The position numbers were made by a program, and so were the translations under genes. From the NCBI RefSeq assembly GCF_042434095.1, contig NZ_JBHLUE010000012.1:62001-126000 (forward strand): DNA of 64,000 bases. Direction: 5' to 3'. The first letter of the stretch is position 1. The number at the start of each line of letters is the position of its first letter. The stretch comes from KBS50 sp042434095. Lineage in GTDB: Bacteria > Actinomycetota > Actinomycetes > Mycobacteriales > Micromonosporaceae. The notes below the pieces were generated by a model. The model did not search any database and was not told the DNA's origin. It was given only the letters and a program-made list of their open reading frames with translations. Positions 41,293 through 49,511 of the stretch are shown here, in pieces.

Positions 41293-42429
41293 ATGTCCGG
41301 CTCCCTCGTCTCCGCGCCGACCGCGGCCCCACTCGACCGGTACGGCCCGGCCCTGGACTTCACCGACGCGTGGCTGCGCAACCGTCGGCTGTCCGAACAC
41401 ACCCGCACCGCGTACCGGGGCGACGTGGCCGGCTGGCTGAGCTGGTGCGCCCGCCGGGACATGGACCCGCTGCGGGCCACCTTCCTGGACGTCAACGCGT
41501 ACGCCCGCGACCTCGAGCGCCCCTCCTCCGCAGCGCAGCCGGAGCCGGGGTTCGCCGGCGGCGAGCACGGGCCCGCCAGAACAGCCGCAGCGCAGCCGGA
41601 GCCGGGGTTCGCCAGCGGCGAGCACCGGTCCCGCGGAGGTTCCGGGGCGCAGCCCCTCTCCGCGGCGAGCGTGGCCCGGAAGCTGTCCGCGCTGTCCAGC
41701 TGGTACGGCTTCCTGGTCAAGCTCGGCGCGGTGCCGGCCAACCCGGTGGCCGGCGCCGACCGGCCGCGGGTCGACCGGGACCACTCGGCCACGGTGGGGC
41801 TCACCCCGGCGGAGGTGGACGCGCTGCTGGCGGCCGCGGCCTCGGCCACCGGGGACACCGCCGCCCGCAACCGGGTGGCCGTGACGCTGCTGGCCGACCT
41901 GGGGCTACGGGTCGGGGAACTGGTCTCGCTGGACGTGGAGGACCTGGGTCGGGAGCGGGGGCACCGCAGCGTTCGGTTCGTCGGCAAGGGTGGCCGGCCG
42001 CGCCGGCGGGCCCTCACCCCGGCCGCCGTCGAGGCCGTGGACGCCTACCTGGCGGCCCGAGCCGCGGCCGTGGGGGTGCCGGCGGGCCGGTTGACCGGGC
42101 CGCTGCTGGTCACCGCCAGCGGCGCCCGGCTCGATCGGCACGCGGTGTTCCGGCTGGTCCGCCGGCTGGCCCGGGATGCCGGCATCCCGGCCTGGGCGTC
42201 GCTGTCCCCGCACTCGCTGCGACACGCGTTCGCCACGGCGGCCCGCGCCGAGGGGGTGGCCCTGGAGGACGTGCAGGATGCCATGGGGCACGCCGACCCG
42301 CGCACCACCCGGCGGTACGACCGGGACCGGCACAATCTGGACCGGGATCCGGCGTACGCGATCTGGGCGGCCCGGTCCCGCCGCTCGCCGGTACCCGGCG
42401 ACCGACCGGACCCGAGGGAGGAACGATGA
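41293..42429 (+). CDS. Tyrosine recombinase (XerC/D-like integrase)
   Basis: A 378-residue site-specific recombinase. The N-terminal SAM-like domain (RLSEHTRTAYRGDVAGWLSW) and the catalytic domain are complete: Arg in LGLRVGELVSLD, Lys in VGKGGRPRRR, His-x-x-Arg in PHSLRHAFAT, and GHADPRTTRRYDRD with the nucleophile Tyr. The two domains are separated by an unusual insertion of two 19-codon repeats (residues 80-116). Its stop overlaps the next gene. No adjacent tRNA or att site is seen. Confidence 0.88.
   Translation: MSGSLVSAPTAAPLDRYGPALDFTDAWLRNRRLSEHTRTAYRGDVAGWLSWCARRDMDPLRATFLDVNAYARDLERPSSAAQPEPGFAGGEHGPARTAAAQPEPGFASGEHRSRGGSGAQPLSAASVARKLSALSSWYGFLVKLGAVPANPVAGADRPRVDRDHSATVGLTPAEVDALLAAAASATGDTAARNRVAVTLLADLGLRVGELVSLDVEDLGRERGHRSVRFVGKGGRPRRRALTPAAVEAVDAYLAARAAAVGVPAGRLTGPLLVTASGARLDRHAVFRLVRRLARDAGIPAWASLSPHSLRHAFATAARAEGVALEDVQDAMGHADPRTTRRYDRDRHNLDRDPAYAIWAARSRRSPVPGDRPDPREER
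41529..41625. repeat. 57-bp in-frame tandem duplication
   Basis: A 40-base unit (starting CGCAGCGCAGCCGGAGCCGG) occurs at 41529 and again at 41586, period 57 bases (19 codons), inside the recombinase gene. A partial third unit may follow. Confidence 0.75.
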
Positions 42430-43043
42430 GCAGCACCCCCACCGGCGCCGACCTGGCCGAGCTGGTGGTCCCGGACGTCGCCGGCTGGCGGGCCTGGCTG
42501 GCGGGGCACCACGGCGACTCTCCCGGCGTGTGGCTGGTGCTGGCCCGCAAGGGCACCGTCGAGCCGACCAGCCTCAGCTACGACGAGGCGCTGCCGGAGG
42601 CGCTGTGCCAGGGCTGGATCGACGGGCAGGTGCAGCGCCGCGACGCCGGCACCTTCCGGCAGCGCTGGACCCCGCGCCGGCCCCGCAGCCGGTGGTCGGC
42701 CCGGAACGTCGCCCTGGCCACCGGACTCATCGAGGCGGGCCGGATGTGTCCGGCCGGGCTCGCCGAGATCGAGCGGGCGAAGGCCGACGGCCGGTGGGAC
42801 GCCGCGTACGCCGGCCCGGCCACGGCCCGGGTGCCGGACGATCTGACCGCCGCGCTGGCCGGTCAGCCGCGGGCGGCGGCCATGTTCGAGATCCTCACCG
42901 CCCAGAACCGGTACGCCATCCTGCACCGGGTCGAGGCGGTGAAGCGGCCGGAGACCCGGGCGCGGCGGATCGCCGACTTCGTCGCGATGCTGGCCCGCGG
43001 CGAGACGGTGTATCCGCAACGGCGGCGGCTGCCGGACAACTGA
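42426..43043 (+). CDS. YdeI/OmpD-associated family protein
   Basis: A 205-residue YdeI-type protein. It carries VWLVLARKGTVEPTSLSYDE, ALCQGWIDGQVQRRD and FRQRWTPRRPRSRWS in the family order. Its ATG overlaps the recombinase stop by four bases (ATGA), indicating coupling. The family is linked to bacteriocin tolerance and antimicrobial peptide resistance in other bacteria, without a proven biochemical activity. Confidence 0.82.
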   Translation: MSSTPTGADLAELVVPDVAGWRAWLAGHHGDSPGVWLVLARKGTVEPTSLSYDEALPEALCQGWIDGQVQRRDAGTFRQRWTPRRPRSRWSARNVALATGLIEAGRMCPAGLAEIERAKADGRWDAAYAGPATARVPDDLTAALAGQPRAAAMFEILTAQNRYAILHRVEAVKRPETRARRIADFVAMLARGETVYPQRRRLPDN

Positions 43044-43160
43044 CCGCTGGCCGCCGGCCGCGCCGGCTGACCGCTGGCCGCGCCCGCTGACCGCTGACCG
43101 CCGGCCGCGCCCGCTGACCGCCGGCCGCGCCCGCTGACCGCTGACCGCGCCCGCGCCCTG
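43044..43160. repeat. GC-rich degenerate tandem repeats
   Basis: About seven copies of CTGACCG interleaved with GGCCGCGCC fill the gap between the YdeI-like and acyl-CoA dehydrogenase genes. Some inverted pairing is possible, so it may double as a terminator. Confidence 0.6.
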
Positions 43161-43209
43161 CCGGCGGACCCGGCCGCCACGGTGGCCGGGCGACCGCCGG
43201 CCTCCGCTG

Positions 43210-44916
43210 TCACAGCAGCACCTCGGCATGCCGGTGCGCGTCCACCGCGACGTCCTCGCCGCGCAGCCACCGGCGGGCCCACAGCCGGGCCGCCGCCTCG
43301 GCCAGCTCGTCGCCCCAGGCCGCCTGCTCGACCAGCAGCGCCGCGGTGAGCGCGTACGCCAGGCGCAGCGCGAGGCCGCGCGCCCCGGCCAGCACGGCCG
43401 GCGAGGCGGGCTCGGCCGCCACCTCGGCTAGGGTGCCGCGCAGCTCGCCGGCGACGCCCGCGAGGGTGTCGGCCAGGGCCGGGTGCAGCGCCCGGGCCGC
43501 CTCCACGGCCGCGTCGATCCGGCTCAGCAGCGGCGCCGCGGCGTCCTCCCGGACGACGGCGCGCAGCACGTCCAGCGCCAGCACGTTGGTGGTGCCCTCC
43601 CAGATCGGCAGCACCTGGGCATCGCGCAGCAGCCGGGGCACCCCGGTGTCCTCCACGTACCCGGCGCCGCCGAAGGCCTCCACGTACTCGCTGGCCGAGG
43701 CGACGGCCAGCCGGCCGGTGGCCAGCTTGGCCAGCGGCGCCACGATCCGCAGCTCGGTGGCCGCGGCCGGGTCGGACCCGACCTCGACCCGACCGAGCAG
43801 CCCGAAGGCGTGTCCGGCCAGCACGAACGCGCCGGCCGCGTCGACCGCCAGGGTGGCCAGGGTGGCCGTGTGCAACGGCGAGTCGGCCAGCGGGCCGCCG
43901 GCCACGCGGCGACCGCGGGCGTACGCGACGGCCAGGTCCAGGCCCCGGCGCATGCCGCCGGCCGCGGCCGCGGCGTTGTGCAGCCGGGTCACCACCACCA
44001 GGGTCATGGCCCGGACCAGGCCCGGCTGGCTCGGCTCACCCAGCGGCAGCGCGTACGCGTCGGCCAGGCCGATCTCGGCGGTGGGCAGGGCGCGGGTGCC
44101 GAGCTTGTCCTTGAGCCGGTGGATCCGCACCCCGGGGGCCGGGTCGGCCGGATCCTGGCCGGCCGCCGCGAGCGGCGAGTCGGCGGCGTAGCGGGGCACC
44201 AGGAACGGCGCGAGGACCCGGCTGCCGTCCCCGGCGCCGTCGGGGCGGGCCAGCGCCACGGCCATCGCCGCGTCGGCGGCCGAGCAGAACCACTTTTCGC
44301 CGGTGAGCCGCCAGGAGCCGTCCCCGGCCGGCCGGGCCGTCGTGTCCGAGCGGGCCAGATCGGAGCCGCCCTGCGACTCGGTCATCCACTGCCCGCTGGT
44401 GATCGCCCGGGCCGGGTCGGTGGAGATCAGCCGGGGCAGCCACGCGTCGCGCACCTCGGACGCCACGTCGGGCAGGCTGAGCAGCGCCGCGGCGCCGTCG
44501 GACATCGCCACCGGGCAGGAGAAGGTGGCCGACTCCGGGCCGAACAGGTGCAGCAGGGCGTGCTGAACGACCCGCGCGGCCGCCCCCCACGTGCCGCGGG
44601 CCTCGGGCAGGTAGGGCAGGGCCACCACGGCGTGCCGGGCCGCGGCGTCCCGCTGGGCCCGCCAGCCGGCCGGGGTGTCGATCCGGTCGATCCGGGCGCC
44701 CCACGGGTCGTACCGGACGAGGGCCGGCGGGTTGGCCTCGGCGTCGGCGTGCGCGGCCCGCAGCGGCCCGGCCACGTCGGCGGCCAGCGCCACCAGCCGG
44801 CCCTTGGCCTCGTCCAGCCCGGTGGCGCCGAGGTGGCGCTCCAACCAGCCGGTGAGCAGACGATCGTCGGCGTACGGATCGGCGGGCACGGGTGCGGGCT
44901 GCACGAAGCGGGGCAT
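43210..44916 (-). CDS. AidB-like acyl-CoA dehydrogenase
   Basis: A 568-residue member of the AidB subgroup of acyl-CoA dehydrogenases. Seen are the flavin-binding QWMTESQGGSDLARSDT, the KWFCSAADA strand and the late VLPIWEGTTNVLALDVLRA segment, typical of this group. E. coli AidB is induced by alkylation and binds DNA; the reaction is debated. ATG 44916 is preceded by GCAGGAG. It may be cotranscribed with the GntR gene upstream. Confidence 0.85.
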   Translation of the reverse strand: MPRFVQPAPVPADPYADDRLLTGWLERHLGATGLDEAKGRLVALAADVAGPLRAAHADAEANPPALVRYDPWGARIDRIDTPAGWRAQRDAAARHAVVALPYLPEARGTWGAAARVVQHALLHLFGPESATFSCPVAMSDGAAALLSLPDVASEVRDAWLPRLISTDPARAITSGQWMTESQGGSDLARSDTTARPAGDGSWRLTGEKWFCSAADAAMAVALARPDGAGDGSRVLAPFLVPRYAADSPLAAAGQDPADPAPGVRIHRLKDKLGTRALPTAEIGLADAYALPLGEPSQPGLVRAMTLVVVTRLHNAAAAAGGMRRGLDLAVAYARGRRVAGGPLADSPLHTATLATLAVDAAGAFVLAGHAFGLLGRVEVGSDPAAATELRIVAPLAKLATGRLAVASASEYVEAFGGAGYVEDTGVPRLLRDAQVLPIWEGTTNVLALDVLRAVVREDAAAPLLSRIDAAVEAARALHPALADTLAGVAGELRGTLAEVAAEPASPAVLAGARGLALRLAYALTAALLVEQAAWGDELAEAAARLWARRWLRGEDVAVDAHRHAEVLL

Positions 44917-45144
44917 GTCGGCTCCTGCGGTCACGGGTGGATGGGCCGACCGTAGTCCATGCCGGCCGGCGCGCGGAGGGGCCAGCTGAGCGTCGGCAGC
45001 GCTTGACAAATGGGGGAGGTGAGTGCGGCTCGGCCGGCGCGCGGGCCGGGTGGCGGAGGGCCGGGCGGACACCGGCGCAGCGGGCGGCGGCGGACCGGGC
45101 GGGCGGCGGCGGACCGGCTAGGCGCCGGCGGGCCGGTACCGCGG

Positions 45145-45486
45145 TCAGGACGGGGGGTGGTCGAGACCGAGGGCGGCCCGCGCCAACGCGAGGGCGTCCT
45201 CGGGCCGTACGCCTAGCTCACGGCTGCGTGCTGCGTAGTCGGCGGCCAGCCGGCGGGCCTCTTCGGGCACGCCGGCCGCGCGGGCCGTGACGAAGGTGCC
45301 GTGCCGTCCCCGGGTCTCCACCAGCCCGGTCCGTTCCAACTCGCGGTAGGCCTTGGCGACCGTGTTGACCGCGAGGCCGAGCCCGCCGGCGAGCTCCCGC
45401 ACCGGGGGCAGCCGGCTGCCGGCCGGCAGGTCGCCGTCGGCGGCGAGCGCCGCGATGCCGTCCCGGACCTGCTCGTACGGGGGCAC
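45145..45486 (-). CDS. GntR-family regulator (YtrA-like)
   Basis: A 113-residue single-domain GntR regulator: PYEQVRDGIAALAADGDLPAG, then RLPPVRELAGGLGLAVNTVAKAYREL. The frame stays open and protein-like upstream (LTIDPDSPVP) past GTG 45486 without an ATG, GTG or TTG, so the true start is uncertain; a CTG lies at 45510. It diverges from a membrane protein gene. Confidence 0.8.
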   Translation of the reverse strand: MPPYEQVRDGIAALAADGDLPAGSRLPPVRELAGGLGLAVNTVAKAYRELERTGLVETRGRHGTFVTARAAGVPEEARRLAADYAARSRELGVRPEDALALARAALGLDHPPS

Positions 45487-45577
45487 CGGGGAGTCCGGGT
45501 CGATGGTCAGCGCGATGATCGGTCGAATCTATCAACCCGGCTTTGCCTGCGGGCCGGGCCGGCGATCTCTACCGTTG

Positions 45578-46042
45578 ATGGACGTGTCCTACGAGGTCGG
45601 TGGTCGCCCGGCCCGCCGCCCGCCGGTACGGCGGATCGTGCTGCTGTCGGTGGCGGTGGTGCTCGTGGTGTGCTGCGTGGGCGCCGCCGGCCTGGGAGCG
45701 TGGAACTTCCAGGCGTTGCGCGGCACCAGCGGGCCGGTACGGGAGGCGGCGGACGGCTTCCTGCGCGACGTGTCGGCGGGCAACGCGGGACACGCGTACG
45801 ACGGGTTGTGCCCGGGCACCCGGGACCGGTGGACCCGGGACGAGTTCGTGCGGTACGCCACCGGCGCCGAGGCGGTGCTGCGGTACACGGTGGACAAGGT
45901 GAAGGTGGCCACCAAGAACGGCCAGCCACGCGGCTCGGTGACGGTGCAGCTGTTCCGCCGCAGCGGCGCGGTGCAGCGGCGGACGCTCATGGTGGTCCGC
46001 GACGGCGGGACGTGGCGGGTGTGCGGCGACGCCCCGATCTGA
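45578..46042 (+). CDS. Membrane-anchored protein of unknown function
   Basis: A 154-residue protein with a basic N terminus and one membrane segment (IVLLSVAVVLVVCCVGAAGLG, residues about 18-40). An extracellular domain with LRDVSAGNAGHAYDGLCPG and TWRVCGDAPI (two Cys) resembles DUF4878/lumazine-binding-like domains of actinobacterial lipoproteins. ATG 45578 lies in a 91-base divergent interval with the GntR gene. Confidence 0.7.
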   Translation: MDVSYEVGGRPARRPPVRRIVLLSVAVVLVVCCVGAAGLGAWNFQALRGTSGPVREAADGFLRDVSAGNAGHAYDGLCPGTRDRWTRDEFVRYATGAEAVLRYTVDKVKVATKNGQPRGSVTVQLFRRSGAVQRRTLMVVRDGGTWRVCGDAPI

Positions 46043-46152
46043 CCGTGCGCGCGGCGACATCCAAATCCGACGGGTCCGCGGCGTGCGGCGCCCCTGACCC
46101 CGACTGGGTCGGCCCGTCGGGCCGGCGGGGCCGGCCGGCGGGGCCGGAGGGG

Positions 46153-46887
46153 TCAGCGGGCCGGGTCGGGCTCGCCGGTCAGCGCCGGGCCGAGGTCGCC
46201 GGCCCGGTGGTGCCGCCGGCACAGCACCTGGTACCGCACCCGCGCCGAGTCGATGGTGTCGCCGATGACGACCTGCTCGCCCTCCCGGACCACGGCGCCG
46301 TCGACGACCCGGGCGTTGAGCAGCCCCTCCCGGCCGCACCAGCAGAGCACCTCGACCTGGATCCGGGCCACCTCGTCGGCCAGCTCGAACAGCCGCTGCG
46401 CCGCGGGGAACAGGCCGGAGCGAAAGTCGGTGGCCAGCCCGAAGGCGAAAACATCCACGTCGTACGCGTCGACCAGCTCGGCCATCTGCTCGACGTGCGC
46501 AACTGTATAGAAGCTCGCCTCGTCGCAGATGAGGTAGTCGACCCGGACGCCCTCGGCCCAGCGGCCGCGCACCAGCGCCACCAGGTCGAGGTCGTCGGTG
46601 ACCTCGATGGCATCGTGCGCCAGCCCGATCCGGCTGGTGATCCGCGGCCCGAGCGACCGGTCGATGCGGGTGAGCACCAGCCCCCGGCGTCCCTGCCGGG
46701 CGTGGTTGTAGTTCATCTGCAACGCCATCGTGGACTTGCCGCAGTCCATCGGTCCCCAGAAGAACTTGAGCACGGCGGCGTGCAGCGGCCGGCCGTCCCG
46801 GTGCTCCGCCGCGCAGCCCGCGTGCTCCGGCCCCGGCGCGTGCGGGTGGGCGAGGCAGGTCGGCGCGAGGGCGGAGTCGTCGGTCAC
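46153..46887 (-). CDS. tdk: Thymidine kinase
   Basis: A type II thymidine kinase of 244 residues that phosphorylates thymidine with ATP for salvage. The P-loop is FFWGPMDCGKSTMALQM (near residue 45), the DEAS motif is VDYLICDEASFYT, and a zinc site is formed by VLCWCG and VLCRRHH. The N terminus is about 35 residues longer than E. coli Tdk, so a later start is possible; GTG 46887 was used. Confidence 0.92.
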   Translation of the reverse strand: MTDDSALAPTCLAHPHAPGPEHAGCAAEHRDGRPLHAAVLKFFWGPMDCGKSTMALQMNYNHARQGRRGLVLTRIDRSLGPRITSRIGLAHDAIEVTDDLDLVALVRGRWAEGVRVDYLICDEASFYTVAHVEQMAELVDAYDVDVFAFGLATDFRSGLFPAAQRLFELADEVARIQVEVLCWCGREGLLNARVVDGAVVREGEQVVIGDTIDSARVRYQVLCRRHHRAGDLGPALTGEPDPAR

Positions 46888-46952
46888 GGTCGGGCAGCCT
46901 AGCCGATGGCGACCGCCACCCGGTCCGGACAGCCCGCCCCCCACCGGGTGTT

Positions 46953-47000
46953 AGGAAGGGTCCCCTCCTATACCGAAAGCGATAACAGGGGGCCCTTCCT
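46953..47000. terminator. Dispersed-type inverted repeat / terminator
   Basis: Two 14-base arms (AGGAAGGGTCCCCT and AGGGGGCCCTTCCT, one G-U/mismatch) flank 20 bases and end two bases before the UMF1 stop. I recall very similar AGGAAGGG palindromes many times in Micromonospora and Salinispora genomes, so this may be a family-specific dispersed element that doubles as terminator. Confidence 0.7.
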
Positions 47001-47001
47001 T

Positions 47002-48459
47002 TCACAGCAGGCGGGGTGGGGTGTTGCCGGCGGCCAGGACGGCGCGGCGCATGGGGACGGCGGCCAGGAGCGCGAAGCCGACCACGAAGAAGATCAGCAG
47101 CGACACCAGGCCCACCCGGTAGCTCGCGGTCAGCTGGTAGACCAGCCCGAACGCCAGCGGTCCGAGCCAGCTGGTGCCCTTGTCGCTGATCTCGTAGAAG
47201 CCGTAGTACTCGCCCTCCTTGCCCGCCGGGATGAGCTGGCTGAACAGCGACCGGCTCAGCGCCTGGCTGCCGCCCAGCACCAGCCCGATGGCCGCGCCGA
47301 GCACGAGGAACGGCACCGGCGCCTCGGCCGGCAGCCGGAACGCCGCAATGATCACCACGGTCCACAGGACCAGGCTGAGCAGCACGGTCTTCCACGCCCC
47401 GATGCGCCGCGCCAGGGCGCCCAGCAGCAGTGCGCCGCCGAAGGCGAGGAACTGCACCAGCAGAATCGTCACGATCAGCGTCGACTGGGTCAGCCGCAGC
47501 TCCTTGGTGCCGTACTGGCTGGCCAGCGCGATCACCGTCTGGATGCCGTCGTTGTAGACCAGGAACGCGAGCAGGAAGAACAGCGTCAGCGGGTACGTCC
47601 GCAGCCCGCGCAGGGTCCGGCCGAGCTGCCGGAACCCGTCGGTCAGCACGTTGCCGGCGGTGGTGGCCTCGAGCGCCGGGTGCTCGCGCAGCCAGCGCAG
47701 CGGCACGAGGGTGAACACCGCCCACCAGACGCCCGCCGAGACGATGCACCAGCGGGCCAGGTCGAGGGTCCGCTGCGCGTCGTCGTGCCGGCTGAGCAGC
47801 GTGACGGCCACCAGGTTCGCCGCCAGCAGCAGCCCGCCGCCGAGGTAGCCCAGCGCCCAGCCGCGGCTGGAGATGGCGTCCCGGTCGTCCGGCCCGCCGA
47901 GCTGGGGCAGGAACGAGTTGTACACCACCACGCTGGCGCCGAAGGCGATGTTGGCGATCAGGAACAGCACCCCGCCCAGCAGGTACCGGTCGCCGGTGAC
48001 GAACGCGAAGCCGGCCGTGGCGGCGGCGCCGAGGAAGGCCGCGCCGGCCAGCAGCCGCTTCTTGTGCGGCGACCGGTCGGCCACCGCGCCCATCACCGGC
48101 AGCGCGAACACGGTCAGCAGCACCGACAGCGACACCAGGTACGGGAAGTACGCGCCGGGCGCCACGGTGATGCCCAGCGGGTGCACCGTGCCGGAACAGG
48201 TGTCGGCGTCGACCGCGCAACCGGCGGCCCGCTCGGTGACGCTGGTGAGGAACGGGCCGAGGAAGACGGTCACCACGGTGGTGGAGAAGGCCGAGTTGGC
48301 CCAGTCGTAGAAGTACCAGCCGGTCCGTTCCCGGCGGGTGCTCGCCGCGGGGGCGGGACCGGCCGCGTCCGGCCGGACCGGGGTTGGGCCGGGAGCGTCA
48401 GAGGCGTCGGCGGCGTCGGCGGGGGAGACCAAGTCGGGTCCTTCCGGCTCGGTGGCCAC
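47002..48459 (-). CDS. UMF1/Atg22-type MFS transporter
   Basis: A 485-residue MFS protein of the UMF1 family, related to the vacuolar effluxer Atg22. It has an acidic N-terminal tail, then YFYDWANSAFSTTVVTVFLG, the characteristic start, and about 12 helices. A GGSQALSRSLFSQLIPAGKE motif lies near residue 390. GTG 48459 is 13 bases from the glycerophosphodiesterase stop, so they form an operon. The substrate is unknown. Confidence 0.88.
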   Translation of the reverse strand: MATEPEGPDLVSPADAADASDAPGPTPVRPDAAGPAPAASTRRERTGWYFYDWANSAFSTTVVTVFLGPFLTSVTERAAGCAVDADTCSGTVHPLGITVAPGAYFPYLVSLSVLLTVFALPVMGAVADRSPHKKRLLAGAAFLGAAATAGFAFVTGDRYLLGGVLFLIANIAFGASVVVYNSFLPQLGGPDDRDAISSRGWALGYLGGGLLLAANLVAVTLLSRHDDAQRTLDLARWCIVSAGVWWAVFTLVPLRWLREHPALEATTAGNVLTDGFRQLGRTLRGLRTYPLTLFFLLAFLVYNDGIQTVIALASQYGTKELRLTQSTLIVTILLVQFLAFGGALLLGALARRIGAWKTVLLSLVLWTVVIIAAFRLPAEAPVPFLVLGAAIGLVLGGSQALSRSLFSQLIPAGKEGEYYGFYEISDKGTSWLGPLAFGLVYQLTASYRVGLVSLLIFFVVGFALLAAVPMRRAVLAAGNTPPRLL

Positions 48460-48472
48460 CGGCGGCGCGCCC

Positions 48473-49246
48473 CTACTGCGGGTCGGCCGGCCAGAGGCCG
48501 CGGCTGCGGTACGTCTCGCGGAGCACGTCGACGCGATCGGTCATGATGCCATCAACCCCGAGGTCGAGTAACTCGGTCATCTCGGCAGGATCGTCGATCG
48601 TCCAGACGTGCACCTGCAGGCCCAGGCGGTGGGCGTACGCCACGAACCGCCGGTCGGTCACCGGCACCCGCCCCCAGCGCACCGGCACCTGCGCGGCCAC
48701 CACCGACGGCGGCAGCACGAGCCGCCGCCCGGTCAGCGACGCCAGCCGCAGCCGGGCGACTCCGGTCATCCCCAGCGAGGTGGCCACCTTGGGCCCGGCC
48801 AGGGCGCGCAGCCGGCGCAGCCGGGCATCGCTGAAGGAGGCGAGCAGCACCCGGTCGCCCGCGCCGGCCCGCTCCACGCACTCGACCGTCGGCGCCACCC
48901 CGGTGTCGGCCTTGACGTCGATGTTGAACCGCACGTCGGGCCAGGCGCCCAGCACCTCGTCCAGCCGGGGCACGGCCGCCACGCCGCCCACCCGCACGGT
49001 GGCCAGGTCGGCCCAGCGCAGCGCGGCGATCCGGCCCGGCTCCCCGGTCAGCCGCTCGAGCGTGGGGTCGTGGAACACCACCGGCACCCCGTCGGCGGTG
49101 GCGTGCACGTCGGTCTCGACGTACCGGTAGCCCAGCGCGATGGCCCGGGCGAACGCCGCGGCGGTGTTCTCGTCGCCGGCGGCCGCGCCGCCGCGGTGCG
49201 CGAAGGCCAGCGGCGCGGGCGCGTCCAGGTAGGGGTATCCGGTCAC
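48473..49246 (-). CDS. Glycerophosphodiester phosphodiesterase
   Basis: A 257-residue GDPD-fold enzyme that hydrolyses glycerophosphodiesters to glycerol-3-phosphate and an alcohol. The active site is AFAHRGGAAAGDENTAAAF, YVETDVHATADGVPVVFHD and FNIDVKAD. No signal peptide is seen, so it is probably cytoplasmic. The following transporter may carry its substrate or product. Confidence 0.92.
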   Translation of the reverse strand: MTGYPYLDAPAPLAFAHRGGAAAGDENTAAAFARAIALGYRYVETDVHATADGVPVVFHDPTLERLTGEPGRIAALRWADLATVRVGGVAAVPRLDEVLGAWPDVRFNIDVKADTGVAPTVECVERAGAGDRVLLASFSDARLRRLRALAGPKVATSLGMTGVARLRLASLTGRRLVLPPSVVAAQVPVRWGRVPVTDRRFVAYAHRLGLQVHVWTIDDPAEMTELLDLGVDGIMTDRVDVLRETYRSRGLWPADPQ

Positions 49247-49406
49247 CCCCGAAGTATGCCGGCGGCCGGTGACCAGTGGGTAACTCGCAGGTCAACCCGT
49301 CGGTGTCGGTGCGGCGGCCCCGGCCCGGCGGTCGCGGCGTTCTATTCTCCGCGAGGGTTCAGATGCTCACCGTCGGTCGTGACGGTCGGCGTCACGGAAG
49401 GAACAG

Positions 49407-49511
49407 GTGCCGCTCATGTTTCCGGTGAGGCCGCGTACCCGATGCCATCCCCGCACCGGCGGGCCGGCCGGCGGGCCCGGGCGTCCGCCCGGCCCGGCGG
49501 GGGCGTCGTGA
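49407..49511 (+). CDS. 34-residue leader ORF before the HTH protein
   Basis: A short ORF from GTG 49407 (or ATG 49416) with GAAGGAAC nearby ends in TGA 49509-49511, overlapping GTG 49508 of the next gene by four bases. It is basic and Pro/Gly-rich (MFPVRPRTRCHP). In this GC-rich DNA it could be chance, since the larger gene may instead start at ATG 49442 in another frame. Confidence 0.3.
   Translation: MPLMFPVRPRTRCHPRTGGPAGGPGRPPGPAGAS

Noticed and set aside
43044..43160. CTGACCG tandem repeat considered as an origin or att site
   Set aside because: It is GC-rich and degenerate, lies between convergent genes and has no replication or recombination motif.
45003..45020. TTGACA promoter-like hexamer near 45004 on the plus strand
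   Set aside because: No gene follows on that strand within reach and no matching -10 was seen.
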